In this document: positions 35,896-43,961 of the stretch, one piece after another
Layout of the letters: every line of letters begins with the position of its first letter
Numbering within the stretch: position 1 is the stretch's first letter
Source: Psychrobacter faecalis
Lineage (GTDB): Bacteria > Pseudomonadota > Gammaproteobacteria > Pseudomonadales > Moraxellaceae
Reading direction: 5' to 3'
Assembly: GCF_016107575.1 (NCBI RefSeq)
Contig: NZ_JABAST010000009.1
Span: 1-64,000, forward strand
Length of the DNA: 64,000 bases
The notes under the pieces: model-generated
Seen by the model: only the letters and a program-made list of their open reading frames with translations
Database searches by the model: none
What the model was told of the DNA's origin: nothing
Position numbers and translations under genes: made by a program

Positions 35896-35927
35896 GCAAA
35901 AAATAACCCCCTTTACAGGAGGTTATT
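35896..35927 (-). terminator. Intrinsic terminator inside the right end of the GMT element
   Basis: On the minus strand AATAACCTCCT pairs with AGGGGGTTATT (one mismatch), followed by six T. It lies just upstream of the gmt promoter and faces transcription coming leftward from bestrophin, so it should insulate the gmt operon from outside read-through. Confidence 0.7.
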
Positions 35928-35949
35928 ATCAAAATTACACACTTTTAGG

Positions 35950-35978
35950 TACTATAAAGAACTAGAGTGGTCTTTTTT
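35950..35978. repeat. GMT element right terminal inverted repeat
   Basis: The reverse complement starts AAAAAAGACCACT and ends TATAGTA, matching the left end at 21 of 29 positions in register. An octamer TTACACAC lies just inside (35935-35942). Confidence 0.65.
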
Positions 35979-36036
35979 ATGCCATAAATGTTAATAGCGT
36001 AAATTTTGTTGCCATATTCATTTTATGATAAAAAGA

Positions 36037-36972
36037 TTATTGCAAATAGCCGTTTTTAGCCATGATGTTTGGCGGCAACTCGGTTTCACCCAAGGCTTCT
36101 AGCAAATTAATCTCGATATTCCTGGATAAAGCGGTCAGCGGTAATTGGTTGGCTGCCAGCCCAAAAGGCTCTTCCAACTCTTCACTTAGCGCATCCAAAC
36201 CAAAAAAGGTATAAGCAATAACGCCGCAAATCAAAGGTGTCACCCAGCCTAAAGAAGAAACCAAACCAAAAGGCAGCATAAAGCAGTACAAATACGTCGT
36301 ACGATGCACCAGCAGCGTATAAGCAAACGGCAATGGCGTGCTATGAATACGCTCACAGGCGGATAAAACCACCGTCATCGAATTGATGCGCTCGTCCATA
36401 TTTTGCAGCATAAGATCTGACGTCAAGCGCTGCTGCCGACAATAGCCAAGCTCCTTACCAAGCAGACGCAGCAGATAATCCGGCAAATTTTGCGCCTCCT
36501 TCATGCTGGTATGATGAATAGGTTCGACAAAGCGCTCAACATCTTGCCAAGGCGCACTGTCACGTAGTCGATGGCGCAGCGCATGGGTAAAAGCGATGCT
36601 CAGATACACCAGTCGGCGCTGGCTATCGCGCCCTTTCTCACCCTCATCATCTATATCATCTATATAAGACAGCACTTGACGAGTAAAGCTGCGCGTATCA
36701 TAGACCAATTGCCCCCATAGCCCTCGAGCTTCCCACCAGCGCTGATAACTGGCGTTATTGCGAAAACCTAAAAACAGCGATAAGGCTATCCCAAGCAAGG
36801 TAAACGGCGCGACGCTATAAGAAGAAAAAGAGCTGGGAAACCCATGCTGGATATTGGTGATAAAGGCACTAATTAAACTAATGAGCAAAATCTGCGGATA
36901 GACCTTGGGCAGAATGGAGCCACGCAAGGTAAAAAGCAGTTTGATGGCGCTTGGCTTTTGCTTGACGATCAT
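36037..36972 (-). CDS. Bestrophin-family anion channel (UPF0187)
   Basis: This 311-residue membrane protein matches bacterial bestrophins. It opens with LLFTLRGSILPKVYPQILLISLISAF, and APFTLLGIALSLFLGFRNNASYQRWWEARGLWGQLV is the family core (RNNASYxRWWEAR). Later hydrophobic segments include LVSSLGWVTPLICGVIAYTF, followed by DALSEELEEPFG. Bacterial members form pentameric channels conducting cations or anions across the inner membrane. It is transcribed towards the GMT element, whose right end starts about 60 bp after its stop. No partner gene is evident. Confidence 0.88.
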   Translation of the reverse strand: MIVKQKPSAIKLLFTLRGSILPKVYPQILLISLISAFITNIQHGFPSSFSSYSVAPFTLLGIALSLFLGFRNNASYQRWWEARGLWGQLVYDTRSFTRQVLSYIDDIDDEGEKGRDSQRRLVYLSIAFTHALRHRLRDSAPWQDVERFVEPIHHTSMKEAQNLPDYLLRLLGKELGYCRQQRLTSDLMLQNMDERINSMTVVLSACERIHSTPLPFAYTLLVHRTTYLYCFMLPFGLVSSLGWVTPLICGVIAYTFFGLDALSEELEEPFGLAANQLPLTALSRNIEINLLEALGETELPPNIMAKNGYLQ

Positions 36973-37283
36973 TTTAACGTCCTAACGAATGGTGCTTATA
37001 ATTGGTGCTTATAGAGTAAAACTGGCGTTATTGCAGGACGAAATGATAACAGACTAAAGAGGTATGAGCAGAAAAAACAGCGATTTATCCTATTTTAATT
37101 GGTTAGGGATTTTTACCACGCGTTTATTTAATAAATTTCTACAAAATCATCGGTTGTTATAATGATGTAAGAATGGCAGGTACAAGGATACACGGCAGCT
37201 GTCAGCGCTTAAAAATTCGATTATAGTAGGCAGGTAATAACTATTTAAATAAAGAAAACTCAAATAAATCGAGGGAATACACC
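36973..37283. other. Intergenic region, nothing identified
   Basis: These 311 bases separate the divergent bestrophin and lipoprotein genes. They must hold both promoters, but I see no convincing box, repeat or small gene. Confidence 0.5.
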
Positions 37284-37985
37284 ATGAAAAAATTAGGATT
37301 GGTTATCGCGGTATCGGTAGGCTTAAGCGCTTGTGCAGGCGGCATGAACGGTGGCAGTACGCCGGGCAATTCAAGCAATATTGTCACTCAATATCCCGTT
37401 GAAGCGGCCATGCTCAATATTTATACCAAAGCCCGCAGTCAAAGCTTGGTAGCAAACGTTGGCAATCAAACCGCCTCTGCTGACATCAAAGTCACGCCCA
37501 AAGGCAGCATGGTATTTAACAATAAACAAGTCCAAGGTGCTGAAGTAAATACCATCAATAAAGTCAACAATCAAGTCACTGATCAATCAGTCGCCATTAA
37601 TTACTTTACCCTTAATCCATTGGTATTTCATGGTTTCACTGACAGCTCAGGTAAGTACTCAATTTCCAATCAGACCACAACCATTCCTAAAATGGCAACG
37701 GTTGGTTCATCAAGCAAATTGATTACTGAAGATGTCTATGCCGATAGAAGCATGCGCAAAAAAATAGGCACTTATAATCAAGATTGGTCTTTAACCAGAG
37801 ACAGCAATAATACCGCGTGGTTTTGCATAGAAACCTCGGCTAACTTACTGCTCAATAACGATCCTAACGGCAGCTCGTCAGAATGTTATAAAATTAATGC
37901 GCGCGGCGATATTTTAGACAGTAAAGTAACGATTAGCCAGCCGTCTACAAATGGCACAAAAACCATTACCTTTACCAGCCGATAG
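37284..37985 (+). CDS. Hypothetical lipoprotein
   Basis: This 233-residue protein begins MKKLGLVIAVSVGLSAC with a lipobox (LSA-C17) and a Gly/Ser/Asn linker. The mature part is polar, with alternating short strands (SADIKVTPKGSMVFNNKQV, AINYFTLNPLVFHGF) and two Cys (FCIETS and SECYK) that could form a disulfide. It is probably a beta-rich envelope lipoprotein of unknown role. I recognise no family. A GAGGG ribosome site precedes the ATG. It is followed 47 bp later by dedA on the same strand, though a functional link is not evident. Confidence 0.75.
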   Translation: MKKLGLVIAVSVGLSACAGGMNGGSTPGNSSNIVTQYPVEAAMLNIYTKARSQSLVANVGNQTASADIKVTPKGSMVFNNKQVQGAEVNTINKVNNQVTDQSVAINYFTLNPLVFHGFTDSSGKYSISNQTTTIPKMATVGSSSKLITEDVYADRSMRKKIGTYNQDWSLTRDSNNTAWFCIETSANLLLNNDPNGSSSECYKINARGDILDSKVTISQPSTNGTKTITFTSR

Positions 37986-38032
37986 TTTTTATAAGCTGAC
38001 AGCCATCAATTTGTCAATTATTTAGGAATTCT

Positions 38033-38680
38033 ATGGACCAAATGAGTGAATGGGTACTCGGCATCATGGCAAAGTTTGGCTACTTTGGCATTATATTTGC
38101 CATGTTTGCTGAAAACGTATTTCCGCCTATTCCCTCTGAGGTTATCATGCCCGCTGCTGGATTCGCCGCTTCTAAAGGCGATATGAGCATTGTCTTGGTT
38201 ATTTTAACTGGGACGCTTGGCGCGGTGCTGGGTGCGCTACCCTTATACTATTTGGGCCATAAATTCGATGAACCGCGCTTGGTCGAGTTCACTGAGAAAT
38301 ACGGCAAATACGTGTTTATTAAACCTACTGACATCACCGATGCCAACGCATGGTTTGACAAACATGGCAAAATGGCAGTGTTTTTTGGGCGTATGGTACC
38401 GGGCGTACGTTCGCTCATTTCAATCCCTGCCGGTATGAATAAAATGTCGTTATTACCGTTTTTGGCGCTAACCGCTTTAGGCGCCAGCATTTGGACCGCG
38501 ATATTGGCGCTAGCTGGGTATTACTTGGGTCAAAACTATGACGCTGTCGCAGGCGTGTTAGCCCCTTATTCTAAAGCTATTGGTATATCAATCGTGGTTG
38601 TTATTATCGGTTTACTCATCAAGCGGCGTTTGTCTTATCGAAAAAATAGCAATAATGACAAAAATTCCGATCCGCGTTGA
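38033..38680 (+). CDS. DedA-family membrane protein
   Basis: This 215-residue inner-membrane protein of the DedA/VTT family shows the N-terminal FAENVFPPIPSEVIMPAAGF (acidic residue and PPIPSE motif) and GTLGAVLGALPLYYLGHKF. GRMVPGVRSLISIPAGMNKM follows, the conserved G-R-x-x-P-x-x-R motif needed for function. Final helices are LALTALGASIWTAILALAGYYLG and SIVVVIIGLLIKRR. DedA proteins flip lipid carriers such as undecaprenyl phosphate or phospholipids and support membrane homeostasis. An AGGAAT site precedes the ATG. It is the last gene before the IS30 insertion. Confidence 0.92.
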   Translation: MDQMSEWVLGIMAKFGYFGIIFAMFAENVFPPIPSEVIMPAAGFAASKGDMSIVLVILTGTLGAVLGALPLYYLGHKFDEPRLVEFTEKYGKYVFIKPTDITDANAWFDKHGKMAVFFGRMVPGVRSLISIPAGMNKMSLLPFLALTALGASIWTAILALAGYYLGQNYDAVAGVLAPYSKAIGISIVVVIIGLLIKRRLSYRKNSNNDKNSDPR

Positions 38681-38780
38681 ATATAAACTGTCTGCCACTC
38701 TCGTAATACCAACCCAACTTAATATAATAGCTAAGTTTAATAACCACTTAGCTTTACTAATTTCGAGCAGAATTTTCAAA

Positions 38781-39839
38781 TCTTAGATTAACACATGAAG
38801 TGCAATACCAAATGTGAGGTGAAAAAAAGACCTAGATGCGCTAGCATCAAAGTTTTTATCCACCGACCAAAGTGAGATTGCAACCATGAGCTATACGCAT
38901 CTAAGCCTAGGGGAACGATACCAGATTTATGCCCTAATAGGGGCAAAACATAGTATTAATTTCATAGCGAGGGCGTTAAACAGAAGTCCCAGTACCATAT
39001 CAAGAGAGCTTAGGCGTAATAAAAGCCTACGAGGTTACCGAGCAAAGCATGCTAATAACAAGGCTTGTGATAGACGGGCTAACAACGCTTTCATTATCAT
39101 CGCTGACGTATGGGCATGGGTGACAGACAAGCTTAAAGAGAACTGGAGTCCCCAGCAAATAGCCGGGTTTCATGGTGGTATTAACCACATGAGTATCTAT
39201 CGCTATATATGGAAGGACAAGAGACAGGGCGGCAAGTTATGGCAGTGTCTCAGACGTAAAGCCAAACCATACCGGCAGCGTCTAACTGCTGAGACCCGAG
39301 GCCGTATCAATGACAGAGTCTCGATTCATGAACGCCCTTGTATTGTTGAAGAACGCTCACGTATTGGTGATTGGGAAGCGGATACCATTATCGGTCAGCA
39401 TCACAAGCAAGCGATTGTCACGCTCGTTGAACGTAAAACGGGGCTGCTGAAGATGAAACGTGTGGATAATAAAACGGCCCAGCAAGTATCAGAGGCAATG
39501 ATAGAGCTCTTAAAGCCAGTGAGGTTGCAGGTTAAGACCATTACCTCTGACAATGGTAAAGAGTTTGCTCAGCATAAGAAGGTGAAACAAAAGCTCTTTA
39601 GCCCTTTCTTCTTTGCCGATGCTTATGCGTCATGGCAGCGAGGAACCAACGAAAATACCAACGGCTTGATCAGAGAGTATCTGCCTAAAGGCTGTGACTT
39701 TAGACAAGTCTCTGATAATGAAATACAGGACATTGAGAACAAACTAAACAACAGACCAAGAAAACGCTTAGGGTTTAAAACGCCTATGCAGGCGTTCTAT
39801 AATATTAATTAGCGTTGCACTTGGTGTGTTAATCTAAGA
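38781..39839 (+). mobile_element. IS30-family insertion sequence
   Basis: This is a complete element of about 1.06 kb. The left end TCTTAGATTAACACA, two variable bases, then AAGTGCAA matches the reverse complement of the right end (39817-39839) with two mismatches over some 25 bp. It contains one intact transposase gene. A clear target duplication is not visible, and IS30 elements make only 2-3 bp. It lies between dedA and nirK. Confidence 0.85.
38886..39812 (+). CDS. IS30-family transposase
   Basis: This 308-residue DDE transposase is apparently intact. The N-terminal helix-turn-helix of IS30 is seen in LSLGERYQIYALIGAKHS and IARALNRSPSTISRELRRN. The catalytic domain has RIGDWEADTIIG (first Asp), TSDNGKEFAQHK (second Asp) and ENTNGLIREYLPKG (Glu). 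The end RPRKRLGFKTPMQAFYN is also typical of IS30. Full length and correct termini suggest a recent, possibly active copy. Confidence 0.93.
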   Translation: MSYTHLSLGERYQIYALIGAKHSINFIARALNRSPSTISRELRRNKSLRGYRAKHANNKACDRRANNAFIIIADVWAWVTDKLKENWSPQQIAGFHGGINHMSIYRYIWKDKRQGGKLWQCLRRKAKPYRQRLTAETRGRINDRVSIHERPCIVEERSRIGDWEADTIIGQHHKQAIVTLVERKTGLLKMKRVDNKTAQQVSEAMIELLKPVRLQVKTITSDNGKEFAQHKKVKQKLFSPFFFADAYASWQRGTNENTNGLIREYLPKGCDFRQVSDNEIQDIENKLNNRPRKRLGFKTPMQAFYNIN

Positions 39840-39997
39840 ATCCTAAAAAACCTATCTCAGTGTTTAAATCTTAATCCTTACAGTCTTTACTCCTCTCCTT
39901 TCTAGTGCATCAAATCGTAATAACACCTAATTAAATTTATAACTCATCAGTATAAAAAGCGTGAACAAATCTTGCGCAAATAATTCGCTTATTTATA

Positions 39998-40020
39998 AAC
40001 ATTCATTTAAAATATATCTT
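39998..40020. promoter_or_regulatory. NsrR-type operator upstream of nirK
   Basis: This 23-bp dyad, two 11-bp half-sites around one A, reads AACATTCATTT-A-AAATATATCTT. It matches the NsrR consensus (AAGATGCATTT, N, AAATGCATCTT) at 18 of 22 positions. NsrR is a nitric-oxide-sensing Fe-S repressor that controls nirK/aniA in Neisseria. It lies 166 bp before the nirK ATG within the 346-bp gap 39840-40185. I see no clear FNR box or small gene there. Confidence 0.6.
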
Positions 40021-40185
40021 ATGGAAGCCAATTTAGAAGCTCACCGCTTTTATAGTTTTGTTGTCGAATCTTATCATTTCTATAGTGATTTTCGCTTTAT
40101 CTAACTATCACATTAGGATACTAATAAGCGATATAAATCGAGCTTTGTTAAATAAGCCACTTATTTTCAATTTTTGGAGAGCCTT

Positions 40186-41712
40186 ATGCGTCTTTTTAAC
40201 TCTACAACCTCTCAGCCTCAAGCCCTCAACTATTCTAAACTTGCATTAGCTTGTCTTCTTGCCCTTGGTACGGTAGGAATGGTCGGTTGTGATAAATCAA
40301 CCCCTGATAAGGCGACGGCAACCAGCGCGGAAACCACTCAAACCACAAAAGACAGCAAAGCGCCAACCACCAAAAATGGCGAGCTACCAGTGATTGATGC
40401 GGTTATCACCCATGCGCCTGAAGTACCACCACCTATCGATCGTGACTATGCGGCAAAAGTCATTGTAAAAATGGAAACCGTAGAAAAAACCATGCGTCTA
40501 GCGGATGGCGTTGAGTACAACTTCTGGACATTTGGCGGTCAGGTACCGGGGCAATTTATTCGCGTACGTCAAGGCGATGAAATTGAGTTCCATTTATCAA
40601 ACCACCCTGATTCAAAAATGCCGCATAATATTGACTTACATGCGGTGACAGGTCCAGGGGGCGGCGCTGCCTCTTCGTTTACCTCTCCTGGTTATACCTC
40701 GGAGTTTAACTTTAAAGCACTAAAACCAGGCCTATATGTCTATCACTGTGCGGTAGCGCCCGTTGGTATGCACATCGCAAACGGTATGTATGGCCTAATT
40801 TTGGTTGAGCCAGAAGGCGGTTTACCGAAGGTTGATCGTGAATTTTATGTCATGCAGGGCGATTTTTATACCAAAGGCAACTATGGCGATAAAGGCCTGC
40901 AACCTTTTGATATGGAAAAAGCGGTAAAAGAGCAGCCAGATTACGTGTTATTTAACGGTTCAGTTGGGGCGCTTACCGGTGAAAACTCGTTAAAAGCCAA
41001 CGTCGGTGAAACGGTTCGTCTATTCGTTGGTAACGGTGGTCCTAACTTGGTGTCATCATTCCACGTGATTGGTGAGATTTTCGACAAGGTCAATATGGAA
41101 GGCGGTAGCGCTGAAAACCATAATGTTCAAACCACCCTTATCCCTGCAGGGGGCGCCGCGATTACCCAGTTCAAAGTAGATGTCCCAGGCGAGCTTGTGA
41201 TGGTTGACCACTCTATTTTCCGGGCATTTAACAAAGGTGCGCTTGGTATCATCGATGTCAAAGGTGCAGAGGACAAAAAAATATATTCAGGAAAAGTGCG
41301 TGAAGACGTCTACTTACCTGAAGGCTCAGCAGCACAAAGTCTTGGTAAAACCAATGCGCCTGCGCCAGTCGTAACCGCTGCCAACAAGCAAGAAAGAATT
41401 AAAATGGGTGAGTCTATTTACGCTAGTAACTGCGCGGCTTGTCACCAATTAAATGGTGCTGGTATACCAAAAGCCTTCCCACCATTGGCCAAGTCTGACT
41501 ACCTCAACGAAGACCCAAAACGCGCCGTCAATGCTATCTTGCATGGCTTGACTGGCAAGATTACCGTCAACGGCGAAGAGTACGACAGTGTCATGCCAGC
41601 CGTTGCCTTGGATGATGAAAAAATCGCCAACGTCGTCACTTATATTATTAACAGTTGGGGCAACAAAGGTGGTGAGGTAACGCCAGAAGAAGTCAAAGCT
41701 GCTCGTAAATAA
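40186..41712 (+). CDS. nirK: Copper nitrite reductase, AniA-type, with C-terminal cytochrome c domain
   Basis: This 508-residue lipoprotein reduces nitrite to nitric oxide. The signal peptide ends at GMVG-C. Two cupredoxin domains follow: PHNIDLHA near residue 145 (type 1 His, catalytic Asp, type 2 His), [20 protein letters not shown] near 185 (type 2 His, type 1 Cys/His/Met), [11 protein letters not shown] near 290 (catalytic His), and [16 protein letters not shown] near 340 (type 2 His). A fused cytochrome c has CAACH near residue 415 and a Met ligand probably in DSVMPAV, and may deliver electrons. GGAG lies 7 bases before the ATG at 40186. An NsrR-like box sits upstream, and nirV-like and SCO genes follow. 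Confidence 0.95.
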   Translation: MRLFNSTTSQPQALNYSKLALACLLALGTVGMVGCDKSTPDKATATSAETTQTTKDSKAPTTKNGELPVIDAVITHAPEVPPPIDRDYAAKVIVKMETVEKTMRLADGVEYNFWTFGGQVPGQFIRVRQGDEIEFHLSNHPDSKMPHNIDLHAVTGPGGGAASSFTSPGYTSEFNFKALKPGLYVYHCAVAPVGMHIANGMYGLILVEPEGGLPKVDREFYVMQGDFYTKGNYGDKGLQPFDMEKAVKEQPDYVLFNGSVGALTGENSLKANVGETVRLFVGNGGPNLVSSFHVIGEIFDKVNMEGGSAENHNVQTTLIPAGGAAITQFKVDVPGELVMVDHSIFRAFNKGALGIIDVKGAEDKKIYSGKVREDVYLPEGSAAQSLGKTNAPAPVVTAANKQERIKMGESIYASNCAACHQLNGAGIPKAFPPLAKSDYLNEDPKRAVNAILHGLTGKITVNGEEYDSVMPAVALDDEKIANVVTYIINSWGNKGGEVTPEEVKAARK

Positions 41713-41748
41713 CCTAGAAAGCTACGCTAGTTAATAGGGTTACAATTA

Positions 41749-41782
41749 GACTGTTCGATGAAAAAACTTTCATTGAACAGTC
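41749..41782 (+). other. Strong hairpin between nirK and the nirV-like gene
   Basis: GACTGTTC (41749-41756) and GAACAGTC (41775-41782) pair perfectly. Inside them ATGAAA and TTTCAT pair too, giving a stem of about 14 bp. No T-run follows, so it is more likely an mRNA-stability or attenuation element that sets different levels of NirK and the downstream proteins. Confidence 0.55.
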
Positions 41783-41853
41783 ACTTTCAATACAGTATCT
41801 GATTGAATAAGCGTTTGGCACCGTCCTCTTTTTGGTTTACTAGGAGATTAGTT

Positions 41854-42741
41854 ATGTTATGGACTTACATCACTAACACTCACAGCATTGAGATTCACAA
41901 AAATAACACTCTAAAAATGAACGCTCGGAAGATTGTGCATACAACCGCTCGCCCGCTCGTCCTGTTATTGGTCGTTAGTGCTCTGAGCGTCACAACCGAC
42001 TTTGCGTTAATGAGCACGCAAGCGCAAGCAAAAGAGCTAACCATTGAGCCCGGTACTTATCGTCCGTTATATTTGAGCAAAAACTCACCGTTAGTGGCAG
42101 TCGATACATTCAAAATTGATGAGCTACCCGTCACCAATATACAGTTTTATCAATTTATAAAAGAAAATCCAAGGTTTCGCCAACGTGCCATTGCACCCAT
42201 TTTTGCCGATTCTGGTTATCTAAAACACTGGATTAATACCAAAGATATCTCTGTGCCTAGAAAGGCGGATTTTCGTAAGCCTGTGGTCAATGTCTCATGG
42301 TATGCCGCCAATCAATATTGCCGCGCGCAAAACAAGCGCTTGCCAACGGTTGAACAATGGGAATATGTCGCACAGGCGTCTACTACCAATAAAAATGGCA
42401 GCGTGGAGGCCGGTTACAACCAGCGCATTCTTGATTGGTATGGTAAATCTGCTGGCAACAAAGACCAGCTTGCCGATGTCGGACAAAGCCCTGCCAACTA
42501 TTGGGGCGTCAAAGACATGCACGGCTTGATTTGGGAATGGACAGAGAATTTTAATAATAGCTTGGTCACTGGCGAATCACGTTCAGACAGCAATCTAAAC
42601 CAAGAAATGTTTTGCGGCTCGGGCGCAGCCGGTGCGGTCGACCCAAGTGATTATGCAGCCTTTATGCGCTATGGTTTTCGCTCAAGCTTAGAAGCCAAAT
42701 ACACGGTCAGCAGCCTAGGTTTTCGCTGTGCTAGTAATTAA
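41854..42741 (+). CDS. nirV: Formylglycine-generating-enzyme-like protein (NirV-like)
   Basis: This 295-residue exported protein belongs to the FGE/SUMF1-sulfatase family. After an N-terminal hydrophobic segment (LVLLLVVSALSVTTDFAL) it shows FKIDELPVTNIQFYQFI, PVVNVSWYAANQYCRAQNKR, LPTVEQWEYVAQAS, GVKDMHGLIWEWTENF and YGFRSSLEAKYTVSSLGFRC. NirV, of unknown role, follows nirK in other denitrifiers, which supports the name. The ATG at 41854 has AGGAG 7 bases upstream. A further ATG at 41917 would shorten the signal region. It probably shares a transcript with nirK and the SCO gene. Confidence 0.85.
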   Translation: MLWTYITNTHSIEIHKNNTLKMNARKIVHTTARPLVLLLVVSALSVTTDFALMSTQAQAKELTIEPGTYRPLYLSKNSPLVAVDTFKIDELPVTNIQFYQFIKENPRFRQRAIAPIFADSGYLKHWINTKDISVPRKADFRKPVVNVSWYAANQYCRAQNKRLPTVEQWEYVAQASTTNKNGSVEAGYNQRILDWYGKSAGNKDQLADVGQSPANYWGVKDMHGLIWEWTENFNNSLVTGESRSDSNLNQEMFCGSGAAGAVDPSDYAAFMRYGFRSSLEAKYTVSSLGFRCASN

Positions 42742-42841
42742 CTTGCCCTAACATAGCGCTCTACTTTAACTTAGCACCCTTTTAACACAGCGCCCTACTT
42801 TTTATGCTCAATTGAATTTAATGGTATTTAAGGATTGTCTT

Positions 42842-43636
42842 ATGAAAACAATAAAAATTATGCAAAATACAAGATTGCAAAATACAAGTCCAAAAAATAC
42901 AGTAACTCAGCCATTGTCTCATCTGGTTTATGCTATCAAACTGGCTTTGACTACTGGACTCTGTATTGGCTTACTCGCCTGTAGCAATCCTGACGCGCCT
43001 AACTCGGCGGCGACGCAAGACAGTCAACCTGATACTACTTCTGAATCTAAAGTCGCGACAGACAATCATCACGACATAAAGAACATGGATCATCAACAGA
43101 TGAATCATGCCGATATGAATGCCCAAGAACCAGCAGAAGCGCTCGGGCAAGAGTATTCTATCTATCAGGCAGGCGGCGACTGGACAGACCATCGTGGCAA
43201 TACCTTTGAGCTTGATAAGCTTGAGGGCAAAAATCAAGTGGTGGTGATGGCTTATACCAGCTGTCAGCATACCTGCCCTATCTTGGTGCAATCGATGAAA
43301 CAGATGTATAAAGAGATGACGCCTGAAGCGCGTGCACAAACAGAGTTTTTACTGGCGACATTGGACACTGAGCGCGATACGGCCGAAGTGATGAAAAACT
43401 TTGCTGAGCATAATGAGCTTGGTGATAACTGGCGCTTGATTCGTAGCGATGAAGCCAGCACCCGTATGCTTGCCAATACCTTAAATATCAAATATCAATT
43501 TGCCGATAATGGTGATATTAACCACTCTAATCTGATATCTGTATTAGATAAAGACGGCCGTTTGGTCGCCCAAGGCGTTGGGGTTGCCGACTCTGGCATT
43601 AAGCCATTGATTGAATATTTAAACAGCCATAGTTAA
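42842..43636 (+). CDS. SCO1/SenC-family copper chaperone
   Basis: This 264-residue exported protein is predicted to be a lipoprotein (LCIGLLA-C near residue 39). A Met/His-rich linker (MDHQQMNHADMN) precedes a thioredoxin-like SCO domain. The Cu-binding CQHTC occurs in VVMAYTSCQHTCPILVQSMK, and the third ligand His is in GDINHSNLISVLD. SCO proteins insert copper or reduce cysteines during assembly of copper enzymes. Following nirK and the nirV-like gene, it most likely matures the nitrite reductase copper centres. The ATG at 42842 follows AAGGA. A TTG at 42812 is less likely. Confidence 0.9.
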   Translation: MKTIKIMQNTRLQNTSPKNTVTQPLSHLVYAIKLALTTGLCIGLLACSNPDAPNSAATQDSQPDTTSESKVATDNHHDIKNMDHQQMNHADMNAQEPAEALGQEYSIYQAGGDWTDHRGNTFELDKLEGKNQVVVMAYTSCQHTCPILVQSMKQMYKEMTPEARAQTEFLLATLDTERDTAEVMKNFAEHNELGDNWRLIRSDEASTRMLANTLNIKYQFADNGDINHSNLISVLDKDGRLVAQGVGVADSGIKPLIEYLNSHS

Positions 43637-43649
43637 ACCTTTAAAAAAC

Positions 43650-43781
43650 GGTGGTGTTCTAAAAAGTATGCTGGCTATAAAAGTCAATAAAAAATCTATG
43701 CTAAGTTTACTGATTCTATAGGGCTTTCAAGGCTTTAAAAATTGTTCAAATTTTAATCAGCATACTTTTTGACACACCACC
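43650..43781. mobile_element. 132-bp MITE, copy 1 (8-bp target duplication)
   Basis: Ends GGTGGTGT and ACACCACC extend through AAAAGTATGCTG-type complementary sequence (AGTATGCTG left, CAGCATACT right). It is flanked on both sides by TAAAAAAC (43642-43649, 43782-43789), an exact 8-bp duplication. A near-identical copy of the same length lies at 54761-54892. There is no coding capacity. The termini and 8-bp duplications suggest an IS1595-type transposase acting in trans (inference). Confidence 0.8.
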
Positions 43782-43851
43782 TAAAAAACATACCTATAAA
43801 GCCACATTTTTAACCTTTACCTTAGTTTTAAATTATCTGTATTTTAAAGAA

Positions 43852-43889
43852 AAAAACACCGCTCATCTAAATAGACAAGCGGTGTTTTT
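43852..43889. terminator. Bidirectional terminator
   Basis: AAAAACACCGCT (43852-43863) pairs perfectly with AGCGGTGTTTTT (43878-43889), with A- and T-runs on the outer sides. It serves the leftward CoA-transferase gene and possibly the rightward SCO gene. Confidence 0.85.
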
Positions 43890-43961
43890 AATGGCGTCAT
43901 CAGCTACGGCGCTGATTTTGGCGTTAAGCCTTTCAGTAAGCATTTAGTTAAGCACTGAAAC

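Larger units (their letters stand above)
28147..35978 (-). mobile_element. Gamma-Mobile-Trio (GMT) type integrative element, 7.8 kb
   Basis: Five leftward, overlapping genes (gmtY, gmtZ, gmtX, a VPA1267-like gene, a RecD2-like helicase) are bounded by inverted ends. Both ends start AAAAAAGACC, share CT at positions 12-13 and TATAGTA at exactly position 23-29, giving 21 of 29 identical. The interior looks GC-richer than its flanks and has a different codon style. It separates the di-haem oxidoreductase gene (stop 24 bp away) from bestrophin. I see no target duplication (TGAAAT on the left, ATGCCA on the right), as is common for tyrosine-recombinase transposons. GMT islands are known from Vibrio and other gammaproteobacteria as carriers of defence and toxin cargo. 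The boundaries are inferred from the repeats. Confidence 0.8.

Noticed and set aside
28147..35978. A target-site duplication flanking the GMT element
   Set aside because: TGAAAT on the left and ATGCCA on the right show no direct repeat. Tyrosine recombinases usually leave none, so I did not claim one.
40021..40185. An FNR box between the NsrR-like site and nirK
   Set aside because: I looked for TTGAT-N4-ATCAA and found no acceptable match.
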